A DNA stretch of 64,000 bases from Caprella mutica (lineage: Eukaryota > Arthropoda > Malacostraca > Amphipoda > Caprellidae): assembly GCA_947561585.1 (NCBI GenBank), contig CANNZV010002487.1:1-64000 (forward strand). The letters are read 5' to 3'. Positions 1 through 12,319 of the stretch are shown here, piece after piece. The position numbers and the translations under genes are program-made. How positions within the stretch are numbered: position 1 is the stretch's first letter; each line of letters opens with the position of its first letter. A model generated the notes under the pieces. That model did no database searches, was not told where the DNA came from, and was given only the letters and a program-made list of their open reading frames with translations.

Positions 1-2291
1 TTCTCTGATAGTACATCATCACAGTGACTCTTTTCTCTGATAGTACATCATCACAGTGACTCTTTTCTCTGATGGTACATCATCACAGTGACTCTTTTCT
101 CTGATAGTACATCATCACAGTGACTCTTTTCTCTGATAGTACATCATCACAGTGACTCTTTTCTCTGATAGTACATCATCACAGTGACTCTTTTCTCTGA
201 TAGTACATCATCACAGTGACTCTTTTCTCTGATAGTACATCATCACAGTGACTCTTTTCTCTGATAGTACATCATCACAGTGACTCTTTTCTCTGATAGT
301 ACATCATCACAGTGACTCTTTTCTCTGATAGTACATCATCACAGTGACTCTTTTCTCTGATAGTACATCATCACAATGACTCTTTTCTCTGATAGTACAT
401 CATCACAGTGACTCTTTTCTCTGATAGAACATCATCACAGTGACTCTTTTCTCTGATAGTATATCATCACAATGACTCTTTTCTCTGATAGTACATCATC
501 ACAGTGACTCTTTTCTTTGATAGTACATCATCACAGTGACTCTTTTCTCTGACAGTACATCATCACAGTGACTCTTTTCTCTGACAGTACATCATCACAG
601 TGACTCTTTTCTCTGATAGTACATCATCACAGTGACTCATTTCTCTGATAGTACATCATCACAGTGACTCATTTCTCTGATAGTACATACATCATCACAG
701 TGACTCTTTTCTCTGATTGTACATACATCATCACAGTGACTCTTTTCTCTGATAGTACATCATCACAGTGACTCTTTTCTCTGATAGTACATACATCATC
801 ACAGTGACACTTTTCTCTGATAGTACATACATCATCACAGTGACTCTTTTCTCTGATAGTACATACATCATCACAGTGATTCTTTTCTCTGATAGTACAT
901 CATCACAGTGACTCTTTCCTCTGATAGTACATCATCACAGTGACTCTTTTCTCTGATAGTACATCATCACAGTGACTCTTTTCTCTGATAGTACATCATC
1001 ACAGTGACTCTTTTCTCTGATAGTACATCATCACAGTGACTCTTTTCTCTGATAGTACATCATCACAGTGACTCTTTTCTCTGATAGTACATCATCACAG
1101 TGACTCTTTTCTCTGATAGGACATCATCACAGTGACTCTTTTCTCTGATAGTACAACATCACAGTGACTCTTTTCTCTGATAGTACATCATCACAGTGAC
1201 TCTTTTCTCTGATAGTACATCATCACAGTGACTCTTTTCTATGATAGTACATCATCACAGCGACTCTTTTCTCTGATAGTACATCATCACAATGACTCTT
1301 TTCTCTGATAGTACATCATCACAATGACTCTTTTCTCTGATAGTACATCATCACAGTGACTCTTTTCTCTGATAGTACATCATCACAGTGACTCTTTTCT
1401 CTGATAGTACATCATCACAATGACTCTTTTCTCTGATAGTACATCATCACAGTGACTCTTTTCTCTGATAGTACATCATCACAGTGACTCTTTTCTCTGA
1501 TAGTACATCATCACAGTGACTCTTTTCTCTGATAGTACATCATCACAGTGACTCATTTCTCTGATAGTACATCATCACAGTGACTCATTTCTCTGATAGT
1601 ACATCATCACAGTGACTCATTTCTCTGATAGTACATACATCATCACAGTGACTCTTTTCTCTGATAGTACATACATCATCACAGTGACTCTTTTCTCTGA
1701 TAGTACATCATCACAGTGACTCTTTTCTCTGATAGTACATACATCATCACAGTGACTCTTTTCTCTGATAGTACATACATCATCACAGTGACTCTTTTCT
1801 CTGATAGTACATCATCACAGTGACTCTTTCCTCTGATAGTACATCATCACAGTGACTCTTTTCTCTGATAGTACATCATCACAGTGACTCTTTTCTCTGA
1901 TAGTACATCATCACAGTGACTCTTTTCTCTGATAGTACATCATCACAGTGACTCTTTTCTCTGATAGTACAACATCACAGTGACTCTTTTCTCTGATAGT
2001 ACATCATCACAGTGACTCTTTTCTCTGATAGTACATCATCACAGTGACTCTTTTCTCTGATAGTACATCATCACAGTGACTCTTTTCTCTGAGAGTACAT
2101 CATCACAGTGACTCTTTTCTCTGATAGTACATCATCACAGTGACTCTTTTCTCTGATAGTACATCATCACAATGACTCTTTTCTCTGATAGTACATCATC
2201 ACAGTGACTCTTTTCTCTGATAGTACATCATCACAGTGACTCTTTTCTCTGATAGTACATCATCACAGTGACTCTTTTCTCTGATAGTACA
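1..2291. repeat. 32-bp minisatellite, about 70 copies
   Basis: Tandem array with the 32-bp unit made of TTTTCTCTGATAGTAC followed by ATCATCACAGTGACTC. It runs from the window edge, so its left end is not seen. Most copies are identical. Variants cluster: units with an extra ACAT (catacatc) occur at about 680-880 and again at 1630-1790, and single-base variants (CACAATGAC, CTCATTTC) occur in runs. The repeated order of variants suggests that larger blocks of the array have themselves been duplicated. No conserved coding frame is seen. Confidence 0.97.
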
Positions 2292-2543
2292 ACAGTTTCT
2301 CCTCATTTCACTTCTGTGGGAATATCTTAGCGGTACTCATCGCTTCCATAACGCTCATCCGAGGCAAAAAATAACTAATTGCACCAACTCCTGGTAGACT
2401 GAGTCCTAGCAGCTGATATAGCATTATATTCACATTAATATGGGGATGTGGGTGGTTAAACTAATGTGGGTAATAGTAAGTCTTGTGGGAGAAAAGAAAA
2501 TTGCGTAAATTTCTATTACTTGTGTTTCATTACTCATCTTTAC

Positions 2544-2808
2544 GAAAGAAAATCATTATTTGATGAATGAAAATCATTGTTTGATGAATGAAAATCATTG
2601 TTTGATGAATGAAAATCATTATTTGATGAATGAAAATCATTATTTGATGAATGAAAATCATTATTTGATGAAAGAAAATCATTATTTGATGAATGAAAAT
2701 CATTATTTAATGAATGAAAATCATTTTTTGATGAATGAAAATCATTATTTGATGAATGAAAATCATTATTTGATGAAAGAAAATCATTATTTAATGAATG
2801 AAATTCAA
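2544..2808. repeat. 21-bp minisatellite
   Basis: About 12 copies of a 21-bp unit (TGATGAATGAAAATCATTATT and close variants). Because 21 is divisible by three, one frame is open and reads as a seven-residue peptide repeat (MNENHYL). No other sign of a gene is seen, so I read it as non-coding. Confidence 0.93.
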
Positions 2809-2967
2809 CACAAACCGAAATAAGTCCCGTAGAATTAGTGGCTGATATATGATAAATAGTGTAAATTTTTACAGGAATGGTATCAAAAATGTATCCAAAT
2901 ATTTTAGGTTGAATAGAATAAAATGAATTAAATGAATTGTAAGGAAAAGGGAATTGAGGAAAGTGAT

Positions 2968-3202
2968 ATTTCCCCACAAGTGATATTTCCCCCCAAGTGA
3001 TATTATCCCCCAAGTAATATTTTTCCCAAGTGATATTTTCCCCCAAGTGATATTTTCCCCCAAGTGATATTTTCCCCCAAGTGACTTTTTCCCCCAAGTG
3101 ATATTTTCCCCCAAGTGATATTTTCCCTGAAGTGATATTTTCCCCCAAGTGATATTTTACCCCAAGTGATATTTTACCCCAAGTGATATTTTCCCCCAGG
3201 CA
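2968..3202. repeat. 17-bp minisatellite
   Basis: About 13 copies of a 17-bp unit (AAGTGATATTTTCCCCC). It lies about 160 bp beyond the preceding 21-bp array. The first copies are the most diverged. Confidence 0.92.
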
Positions 3203-3301
3203 ATAGTTTTCCCTCCTGTGGTTATTCTACTTTTTTTTTCTATTTCTGAAATTGCCATTTTTATCTGCCGACTAACAAACTAAGCCAATTTGAACCGACC
3301 C

Positions 3302-4066
3302 CTCTGAAGATATGGAAGACTGGGAAGAATACTCTGAAGATATGGAAGACTGGGAAGAATACTCTGAAGATATGGAAGACTTGAAGAATACTCTGAAGAT
3401 ATGGAAGACTGGGAAGAATACTCTGAAGATATGGAAGACTGGGAAGAATACTCTGAAGATATGGAAGACTGGGAAGAATACTCTGAAGATATGGAAGACT
3501 GGGAAGAATACTCTGAAGATATGGAAGACTGGGAAGAATACTCTGAAGATATGGAAGACTTGAAGAATACTCTGAAGATATGGAAGACTGGGAAGAATAC
3601 TCTGAAGATATGGAAGACTGGGAAGAATACTCTGAAGATATGGAAGACTGGGAAGAATACTCTGAAGATATGGAAGACTGGGAAGAATACTCTGAAGATA
3701 TGGAAGACTTGAAGAATACTCTGAAGATATGGAAGACTGGGAAGAATACTCTGAAGATATGGAAGACTGGGAAGAATACTCTGAAGATATGGAAGACTTG
3801 AAGAATACTCTGAAGATATGGAAGACTGGGAAGAATACTCTGAAGATATGGAAGACTGGGAAGAATACTCTGTAGATATGGAAGACTGGGAAGAATACTC
3901 TGAAGATATGGAAGACTGGGAAGAATACTCTGAAGATATGGAAGACTTGAAGAATACTCTGAAGATATGGAAGACTGGGAAGAATACTCTGAAGATATGG
4001 AAGACTTGAAGAATACTCTGAAGATATGGAAGACTTGAAGAATACTCTGAAGATAAGGAAGACTTG
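3302..4066. repeat. 30/29-bp minisatellite
   Basis: Array of a 30-bp unit (GAAGATATGGAAGACTGG then GAAGAATACTCT) mixed with a 29-bp version (GAAGACTTGAAG). The 30-bp copies are open in one frame (MEDWEEYSED), but each 29-bp copy shifts the frame, so no continuous protein is encoded. The spacing of the 29-bp copies recurs, which points to higher-order duplication. It runs straight into the next array, which keeps the GAATACTCT core. Confidence 0.95.
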
Positions 4067-5168
4067 AAGAATACTCTGTGAAGAATACTCTGTGAATAAT
4101 ACTCTGTGTAGATTACTCTGTTTAGAATACTCTGTTTAGAATACTCTGTTTAGAATACTCTGTGTATAATACTCCGTGTAGAATACTCCGTGTAGAATAC
4201 TCCGTGTAGAATACTCCGTGTAGAATACTCCGTGTAGAATACTCCGTGTAGAATACTCCGTGTAGAATACTCCGTGTAGAATACTCCGTGTAGAATACTC
4301 CGTGTAGAATACTCCGTGTAGAATACTCCGTGTAGAATACTCCGTGTAGAATACTCCGTGTAGAATACTCTGTGTAGAATACTCTGAGTAGAATACTCTG
4401 TGTAGAATACTCTGTGTAGAATACTCTGTGTAGAATACTCTGTGTAGAATACTCAGTGTAGAATACTCAGTGTAGAATACTCAGTGTAGAATACTCAGTG
4501 TAGAATACTCAGTGAAGAATACTCAGTGTAGAATACTCAGTGTAGAATACTCAGTGTAGAATACTCAGTGAAGAATACTCAGTGAAGAACACTCTGTGAA
4601 GAATACTCAGTGAAGAACACTCTGTGAAGAACACTCTGTGAAGAACACTCAGTGAAGAATACTCAGTGAAGAATACTCAGTGAAGAATACTCCGTGTAGA
4701 ATACTCTGTGTAGAATACTCTGTGTAGAATACTCTGTGTAGAATACTCTGTGTAGAATACTCTGTGTAGAATACTCTGTGTAGAATACTCAGTGTAGAAT
4801 ACTCAGTGTAGAATACTCAGTGTAGAATACTCAGTGTAGAATACTCAGTGTAGAATACTCAGTGTAGAATACTCAGTGTAGAATACTCAGTGTAGAATAC
4901 TCAGTGTAGAATACTCAGTGAAGAATACTCAGTGAAGAACACTCTGTGAAGAACACTCTGTGAAGAACACTCTGTGAAGAACACTCTGTGAAGAACACTC
5001 AGTGAAGAATACTCAGTGAAGAATACTCAGTGAAGAATACTCAGTGAAGAATACTCAGTGAAGAATACTCAGTGAAGAATACTCTGTGAAGAATACTCTG
5101 TGAAGAATACTCTGTGAAGAATACTCAGTGAAGAATACTCTGTGAAGAATACTCTGTGAAGAATACCC
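4067..5168. repeat. 14-bp minisatellite with homogenised sub-blocks
   Basis: About 78 copies of a 14-bp unit (AGAATACTCNGTGT). Variants occur in uniform runs: CCGTGT, then CTGTGT, CAGTGT, CAGTGA and CTGTGA, and the order of these runs is partly repeated in the second half. The GAATACTCT core is shared with the 30-bp array on the left, so the 14-bp array probably arose from the end of that unit. Confidence 0.95.
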
Positions 5169-6240
5169 TCTGGAAACTGTGCAGAATTCTTCCTCAAGAA
5201 GATAATCGCATTAAAAAATTTTCAGCCTAAAATCATACATGGGAAAAGTATTTAAATTTTAAATACAGGAAGGTTCTTTTTCTGCATCAATAACATTATG
5301 AAGTATAATTAAAGTTAACAAATAATTCATATTTCTATCAGATTGGTGGCTAATATTATCATTAGCAGCAATTTATATCTTTAATATTAATAGAGTAGCT
5401 ACACAATATTGAGTATGTCTATCAGAAGCATTCTATTCACAATTTTTTCTATGTAAAGTATGTTTTTTGTATAAATATGTTCATAGAAAACTTTAATTAT
5501 TGCTTCAGTAAGAGATTTGTTTCTTGGAGACCGAATTCTAATTATAAGGAATAAACAAAGGTAATTAAAATGGCCATTATTTCTTCCAAGTGTTCGATAA
5601 TTTATAAAAAAAGTATCAACAGAAAATTGAAATCCATGTTGTTTTTAAATAAATAAAAACACTTGACCACACAATTTTTTTTAATTAATTATTTCATCCC
5701 TTTACAATCAACTTTGTTTATTCATTACTGTATTAACTCTCCAATTAAGTGACATCATAATAGAGTGCTTACATAACTACTATCAGTTACCATACTAATT
5801 ACCTTCACATAATACTAACATCATCAATGCATATATGCGATGTTTCATAAATAACTATATACGTGCTATCAAAGAAAAGAGTCTACCATGTTGTTAATTT
5901 CATAAATCAAAGTTCTTTTAATTTCCTATCATTTTCAAGTCTTACAAATTTGTCATCGTGTGCCTAGATTAATTTTAAAATATCTACAGTTTCTTTTTGG
6001 AAATGTAAAATTAGTAAACTATCAAAAAAATTAGAGATACAGTTTTGTTCGACTGTACCTTGAGTATTTATTTCCATTTATATTCAATGGTTTATATAGG
6101 CCTGCTGTTTTACTTCCCTAATTTGAAACTGTCAAACGTTATAGATGTAAGACCTTCCTATTGAGAAATCTGTCAAAAATAATGAAACTCGTAAAGAAAA
6201 TGTCAGAGTGATCTTCTTTTTTGAAAAAGATTTTTTCTAT
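5169..6240. other. AT-rich unique sequence
   Basis: About 1 kb of AT-rich sequence without tandem structure. I see no long open frame, no convincing exon and no recognisable transposon ends. Confidence 0.5.
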
Positions 6241-6420
6241 TTCGGATAAATTCACAATAGGGAGGGTTGTGAATTTGATTTGGTATCCTTGATACCTGCA
6301 GGTATCAAGGATACCAAATCAAAATAAAAGATAAATAATAATAATTATACACTTTCTTCTTACGTATTCGAATTATGTATAACTGATCGGTAACTCGTAA
6401 GTTACTCTATTTAATGTAAC
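6240..6420. mobile_element. Partial palindromic miniature element (TA-GGG family)
   Basis: It contains a near-perfect palindrome centred on CCTGCAGG at about 6299 (GGTATCCTTGATACC on one side, its complement on the other). A right arm then resembles the other TA-GGGTAAG elements, ending in CTCGTAAGTTACTCTA. The left arm is replaced by unrelated sequence, so this is a truncated copy. Confidence 0.6.
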
Positions 6421-7195
6421 AAATTAATACGAATTAAACATCATAATATTATAGTATGATTATAATTTTAAATTTAATTTTTATGCTTCTTGTTTTTAAT
6501 GGAGAAATATTGTCTTTCTAAATGAAAAATGAAATAAAAATATTATAGTGATCAGGCCTTTAATTCACAGTGGCATTTCAAGCCCATAAAATAAGAAGGA
6601 AGTGAAGGGATAAGAGAAAAATGTTTGCTAATCTTTTCCGTCTTAACCTCTGTAAAACATTGGCCTTACTATAGTTAGTTGTGATAAAAGTTTTAGTATA
6701 AATATAGTTTAATAATTACTTATTAATTGATTTCATCTCAAATGTAAATAGACTTCAACAATCGAAATTATTTTGTTCAATAAAAATAAACACTTTTTTT
6801 TCTTCAAAAATGGGTTATGAATATCTTTTTTGAAATCAATTCCTAAAATACATAAAATACATTATTAAAAAATTGCACCTATACTTAAAAAGGTTGCTCA
6901 ACTTTAACTTTGCTGATGTGCCACATCTACACATTGCTGTCCCAAAATAAGGACACCCTCCGTGTACAAGTGGTAACAAATTTGATATACTTGCTATTGA
7001 TATTCTCTAGGAAAAATGATATACGAAAAAGAATCAATTAACATTTTTTGTTCACAATGAATGTTTTATTCCCCTGAATGGAGGGGTGAGACATCTCTTC
7101 ACACTGACGTGCTAATTCAACTTTTTCAATTTAGAATTAGGTATAAAGGAAGTTTATATTTTCATAAAATTAAAAACAAGTTCATAATTAAAAAA
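6421..7195. other. AT-rich intergenic sequence
   Basis: No gene, tandem repeat or element ends recognised. It leads into the 12-bp array. Confidence 0.45.
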
Positions 7196-7197
7196 AA

Positions 7198-7820
7198 ATA
7201 GCACCAACAATATAGCACCAACAATAGCACCAACAATATAGCACCAACAATAGCACCAACAATAGCACCAACAATATAGCACCAACAATAGCACAAACAA
7301 TAGCACCAACAATATAGCACCAGCAATAGCACAAACAAAAGCACCAACAAAAGCACCAACAAAAGCACCAACAATAACACCAACAATAGCACCAACAATA
7401 GCACCAACAATAGCACCAACAAAAGCACCAACAATAGCACCAACAATAGCACCAACAATAGCACCAACAATAGCACCAACAATAGCACCAACAATAGCAC
7501 CAACAATAGCACCAACAATAGCACCAACAATAGCACCAACAAAAGCACCAACAATAGCACCAACAATATAGCACCAACAATAGCACCAACAATAGCACCA
7601 ACAATATAGCACCAGCAATAGCACAAACAATAGCACCAACAAAAGCACCAACAAAAGCACCAACAATAGCCCCAACAATAACACCAACAATAACACCAAC
7701 AATAACACCAACAACAGCACCAACAATAGCACCAACAACAGCACCAACAATAGCACCAACAATAGCACCAACAATAGCACCAACAATAGCACCAACAATA
7801 GCACTAACAATAGCAATGAC
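7198..7820. repeat. 12-bp minisatellite (CACCAACAATAG)n
   Basis: About 50 copies of a 12-bp unit, with variants (ACAAAAG, ACAATATAG, ACAATAAC). Because 12 is divisible by three, all frames stay open for long stretches and translate to low-complexity leucine/valine or glycine/alanine-rich strings on the minus strand. These are translation artefacts of the repeat, not genes. Confidence 0.95.
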
Positions 7821-8317
7821 AGGTGTATTTGGAGCACACCTGCTACACATGTGTTGCTGTATATTCTCTTACACCTGCCCCTGTATAACAGGTAACACAG
7901 GTAAAAGAGTTACCTGTTTGATTGGTAATGTGTTAATTAAAATACAAAATACACTGCAGTGATCATAAATAATAAAACAAACCAATCAATAAAATAGAAC
8001 TGATTTTAATTATTGGGGTGGAGAGAGGGGGGAGGGGGAAGTATCAATTACCGACACGAACCGATAAACCGAACAAAATCTAGTTATTTTATTTTAAACT
8101 ATAATGCATAACCATTATATACAGGCAAAAAGTATCAAACAGTTATTTTGTGACTTTTTTTCAGAAAAATAGAAATTTTAGAGTTTTAATATTTCTTAGA
8201 GTGTATCAACTAAAGAAATAAAATATGAGTGGTAAATACCGAGTAATAATTTTACTGAATGATGAGTTACGTCAGAGTTAGGAAACACACTTGACTGAAC
8301 GCTGGGGGGAAACGCCC

Positions 8318-9605
8318 TGTGGGGGTGGTGGGAGACAGGGGGAAACAGACAGGGGGAAACAGACAGGGAGAAACAGACAGGGAGAAACAGACAGGGAGAA
8401 ACAGACAGGGAGAAACAGACAGGGGGAAACAAACAGGGGGAAATAGACAGGGGAAAGAGACAGGGGAAAGAGACAGGGGGAAAGAGACAGGGGAAAGAGA
8501 CAGGGGGAAAGAGACAGGGGAAAGAGACAAGGGGGGGGGGGCAGGAGGAAAGAGACAGGGGGAAAGAGACAGGGGGAAAGAGACAGGGGGAAACAGATAG
8601 GGGGAAAAAGACAGGGGAAAAGAGACAGGGAGGAAGAGACAGGGGGAAAGAGACAGGGGGAAAGATACAGGGTGAAAGAGACAGGGGGAAAGAGACAGGG
8701 GGAAAGAGACAGGGAGGATGAGACGGGGAGGAAGAGACAGGGAAAAGAGACAGGGGAAAAGAGACAGGGAAAAGAGACAGGGGGTTACAGATATGGAGGA
8801 AAAGACAGGGGGAAAGAGACAGGGAGGAAGAGACAGGGAGGAAGAGACAGGGGGAAAGAGACAGGGGGAAACAGATAAGGGGAAACAGATAAGGGAAAAG
8901 AGACAGGGGGAAAGAGACAGGGGAAAGAGACAGGGGAAAGAGACATGGGGAATGATACAGGGGAAAGATACAGCGGAAAGAGACAGGGGGAAAGAGACAG
9001 GGGGAAAGAGACAGGGGAAAGAGACAGGGGGAAAGAGACAGGGGAAAGAGACAGGGGGAAAGATACAGGGGAAAGAGACAGGGGGAAAGAGACAGGGGGA
9101 AAGAGACAGGGGGAAAGAGACAGGGGGAAAGATACTGGGGAAGGAGACAGGGGGAAAGAGACAGGGGTAAAGATACAGGGGAAAGAGACAGGGGGAAAGA
9201 GACAGGGGAAAAGATACAGGGAAAGAGACAGGGGAAAGAGACAGGGGAAAGAGACATGGGGAATGATACAGGGGAAAGATACAGCGGAAAGAGACAGGGG
9301 AAAGAGACAGGGGGAAAGAGACAGGGGAAAGAGACAGGGGGAAAGATACAGGGGAAAGAGACAGGGGGAAAGAGACAGGGGAAAGAGACAGGGGGAAAGA
9401 TACTGGGGAAGGAGACAGGGGGAAAGAGACAGGGGTAAAGATACAGGGGAAAGAGACAGGGGGAAAGAGACAGGGGGAAAGAGACAGGGGGAAAGATACA
9501 GGGAAAGAGACAGGGGAAAGAGACAGGGGAAGGAGACAGGGGAAAGAGACAGGGGAAAGAGACAAGGGAAAGAGACAAGGGAAAGAGACAAGGGAAAGAG
9601 ACAGG
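8318..9605. repeat. 13/14-bp purine-rich minisatellite
   Basis: About 1.29 kb of GACAGGGGGAAAGA-type units of 13 or 14 bp. The plus strand is almost entirely purine, with G-runs of four or five in nearly every unit. A distinctive variant block (ACATGGGGAATGATACAGG and what follows) occurs at about 8943 and again about 310 bp later, showing duplication of a multi-unit block. Open frames here on both strands are repeat artefacts. Confidence 0.95.
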
Positions 9606-9954
9606 AGTTTATAAATTTCAACATATAAGTTCAAATTATAGAATGAAATTAAATAAGGTAGGACTTTTTTCAATTTAATTATAATATTTTACAGAATTAG
9701 TGTTTTAAGTTCATGTTCTAAGTTTAATTATTTTGTTGTTGACATCTTGTCCAGAAAGTGGGACAATAACAAAGGCTTTAAAATGACATCATTAAAGTAA
9801 AGCCCTAATGAAGTAATTAAAACATGGAATAATTAATGAGCAACTCCTGAAAACATATTACATATTTCCAACTCTCCTTCCCTCTCTAAATAACACAGAG
9901 TGAAGGGGAGAAATCAATGTATCGACCAGAGGTGAATAGAAGGTGATTACTGAT

Positions 9955-10240
9955 TAAGGTGAATGAGGTGAGAAAGGTGAATGGGGTGAGAAAGGTGAAT
10001 ATAAGATGGGTAAGGTGAATATAAGATGGGTAAGGTGAATATAAGATGGGTAAGGTGAATATAAGATGGGTAAGGTGAATACAAGATGGGTAAGGTGAAT
10101 ACAAGATGGGTAAGGTGAATACAAGATGGGTAAGATGAATACTAGATAAGTAAGGTGAATACAAGATAGCTAAGGTGAATACAAGATAGGTAAGGTGAAT
10201 ATAAGATGGATAAGGTGAATACAGGGTGGATAAGTATATA
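9955..10240. repeat. 20-bp minisatellite
   Basis: About 13 copies of a 20-bp unit (GGGTAAGGTGAATATAAGAT). The ataagatggg and acaagatggg types lie in separate blocks. Confidence 0.92.
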
Positions 10241-10421
10241 AGTTGAATATACCTCTAAGTAATAAAAATAAATCATTTATGAATTGTTTCAAATTATACA
10301 AACAAGAATAAAAACAAAAAAGATAGGCAACACTTGTACGGCATCCAGCAACACGTACTTTAGTCACTGTAGATATGTTAGTTAGATGATTTGTAGAGGG
10401 TAATATCAGTGAAATGCTCAC

Positions 10422-10508
10422 CTCTTCTTCCTGTAGTCCTGTGTTGACGGAGTCCATGCTCTGTGACAGGGCAGCATTGTTCTGTTCGATGTTCGCTACT
10501 CCAGTCAT
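10422..10508 (-). CDS. Possible first coding exon of an unidentified gene
   Basis: An ATG at 10508 opens a 29-codon stretch (MTGVANIEQNNAALSQSM and on to ...LQEEE). It ends exactly at a strong splice donor (GAG|GTGAGC) at 10422, with the frame intact and phase 0. An in-frame stop lies just upstream of the ATG, so this would be the true start. The sequence upstream (10.54-11.0 kb) is richer in GC than its surroundings, as a promoter region could be. I do not recognise the peptide. The next exon would have to lie to the left, in or beyond the minisatellites, and I found none. It could be a chance frame. Confidence 0.35.
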
Positions 10509-10539
10509 GGTGGAGAAGGTGTTCGACAACGTGTTGGTT

Positions 10540-11100
10540 CACTAAAAGTCAATCAATGAGCAGCTACAGTCACTGTCGCGAAAGCCAATGCAATTTATTA
10601 CCTTGTTAGTATAGTCAGAGAAGCCGCACTTGGAGAGTATTTCAATGCGATCGGAAAGAGTGAGATTTATCTCGCTAAAAAGTAGGCAGTTGCAAATACT
10701 ATAACACGGAGAGAGAAAACACTAGTACGAAGAAGGAGAGACAACAAATAATCTGGCTTTGTGGTGCGTGACGAGTGCTTGAGTGGGTTAAAAACGTGCT
10801 TTAACGTGCAGGAGCGAAGAGTGTCCTTCCTATCACACCTCAAAACACTGACTGGAGATGAGTAGACTCAGCTGGCCCCTCCCACTAACTCTCCCGGCCA
10901 CCATCACTAAAAGAAGTAGCTTCTCTTCCGCCACCGCTTCTACCTACCGTTACCTGAGTACAACTTTCAGTAACTGCTGGTAACGGTCACGTACTGAAAT
11001 GACACGGAACTTTTCAGTGGCACTGCATGACTGAATCTGAAGAACACCTACCACAAATACGTGCATCAGAGATGCTTTCTTCTAACCTCTCCAATTTATA
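10540..11100. promoter_or_regulatory. GC-richer flank of the candidate exon
   Basis: This stretch is less AT-rich than its neighbours, has several CG dinucleotides, and includes an AGCCAATG motif at about 10576. It could be the promoter and 5' untranslated region of the minus-strand candidate exon at 10422-10508. No start site can be set from sequence alone. Confidence 0.25.
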
Positions 11101-11332
11101 TTGTTGTAGATGGTGTAGAACTACAATATAAACTATAATGCGGAACATTGGGGAAAAGAGTTCACAGATTATTATCTACATTGAAATGGTGATAGTAAAA
11201 TATATACTATATTGTAATATAAACGTAGTGGTATAAATATATCCCAAGCGGTATCAGCATTTTGATATTTCTCAACTAATGAAATAAATTTGAAGGATTA
11301 GTAAACATAGTAATTAAGAAAAACATAATTAT

Positions 11333-11775
11333 TTACCTTAGTAGGGTTCAACGTCTGCTTCAGAACCAAAGGCAAAATCGCTGACGTCAAAAGGTAATTA
11401 AATACAAAGGACTGGAAGAAGCAGTCAGAAAGGAAAGTGGCTTCATGAACAAAGTCACCTACCACCAGTCGGTGACAATGCTCATGGATGCAGAAAAGCT
11501 AATCGATGAATGCAGTCACTTACCAAGGAATGTGACGAAAAGGGACACAAGCACCGGTGGCTGCACTCACGGATGGAAGAGGAAAATGAGGAGGTGATAG
11601 TAAATGAAGCCTACTGGCCTACCAAACACAAAATCTAAGACCTCGTAGTTGAAGACCATAAACTTAGCGCTATCCTCTATAAAACTGCAAATAGCGTTAA
11701 AAAAATGATGAATAATACGTAATCCAAATTACAACAGTTCTGAGCCCAAAGGACGCCACCCACCTTCCTTTTCTC
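11333..11775 (+). repeat. Interspersed repeat, copy 1 (unknown class)
   Basis: About 440 bp that recurs closely at 24301-24745 and in pieces elsewhere. Landmarks in order: TTCAACGTCTGCTTC, GAAGAAGCAGTCAGA, CTCATGGATGCAGAAAAGCT, GGATGGAAGAGGAAAATGA, ATCTAAGACCTCGTAGTTG and CTAGCGCTATCCTC-like sequence, ending at an AAAAAAATGAT tract. No terminal inverted repeats or transposase seen. Confidence 0.75.
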
Positions 11776-11859
11776 CCAATAACTAACTAGAACGGTTACT
11801 CGTATTGCGAATACATTCGCCGCCACTACATTTTTTGTTCTCGGTATGATAGTGAAGAT

Positions 11860-12180
11860 AACAGAACACTGAACATTTTGGTGCTGGTCAATCGTCCCAC
11901 CAAATTTTACGAAATTTAGTTGAATAGTTTTGAGTTATAAATGACCTTGACCTTTGACCCTATCGCTCCCAAAATTTAATAAACTGCATGGTTCCTGGAC
12001 AATGACAAAGCGTCCCACCAAATTTCAGGCCATTTGGTTCAATATTTTTTGAGTTACAATTGACCTTGACCTTTAACCCTATCGATCACAAAATGCAATC
12101 AACTGGTTTCAGGATGATGACCAATCGTCGCACCAATTTCAGGCCATTTGGTTGAATATTATTTGAGTTGCCGCCTACAA
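11860..12180. repeat. Degenerate ~120-bp tandem repeat with TGACCT half-sites
   Basis: Three diverged copies of a unit of about 120 bp, each with CCACCAAATTT..., GTTGAATA.TTTTGAGTT and, in the first two copies, TGACCTTGACCTTTGACCC or its close variant. The TGACCT runs resemble direct repeats of nuclear-receptor half-sites, but the resemblance alone does not show binding. Confidence 0.65.
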
Positions 12181-12319
12181 CATAACCTTCCGCAATTTTG
12201 AGAAGGTAATAAGAAGAACGGCATGAAATAATTCTGTAACTAATCATTATATAAAACACTCAATCTATAGGATATCTTAAATACGATATGAAGCCAATAC
12301 ATATAGACACAGTAGTTAT

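Noticed and set aside
1..2291. Possible CRISPR-like array
   Set aside because: Units are contiguous with no unique spacers, and the window is animal nuclear DNA.
7154..9673. Long open frames on both strands (up to 468 codons)
   Set aside because: They are translations of 12- and 13/14-bp tandem repeats. Composition is low-complexity, and several frames are open at once, as expected for repeats lacking stop codons.
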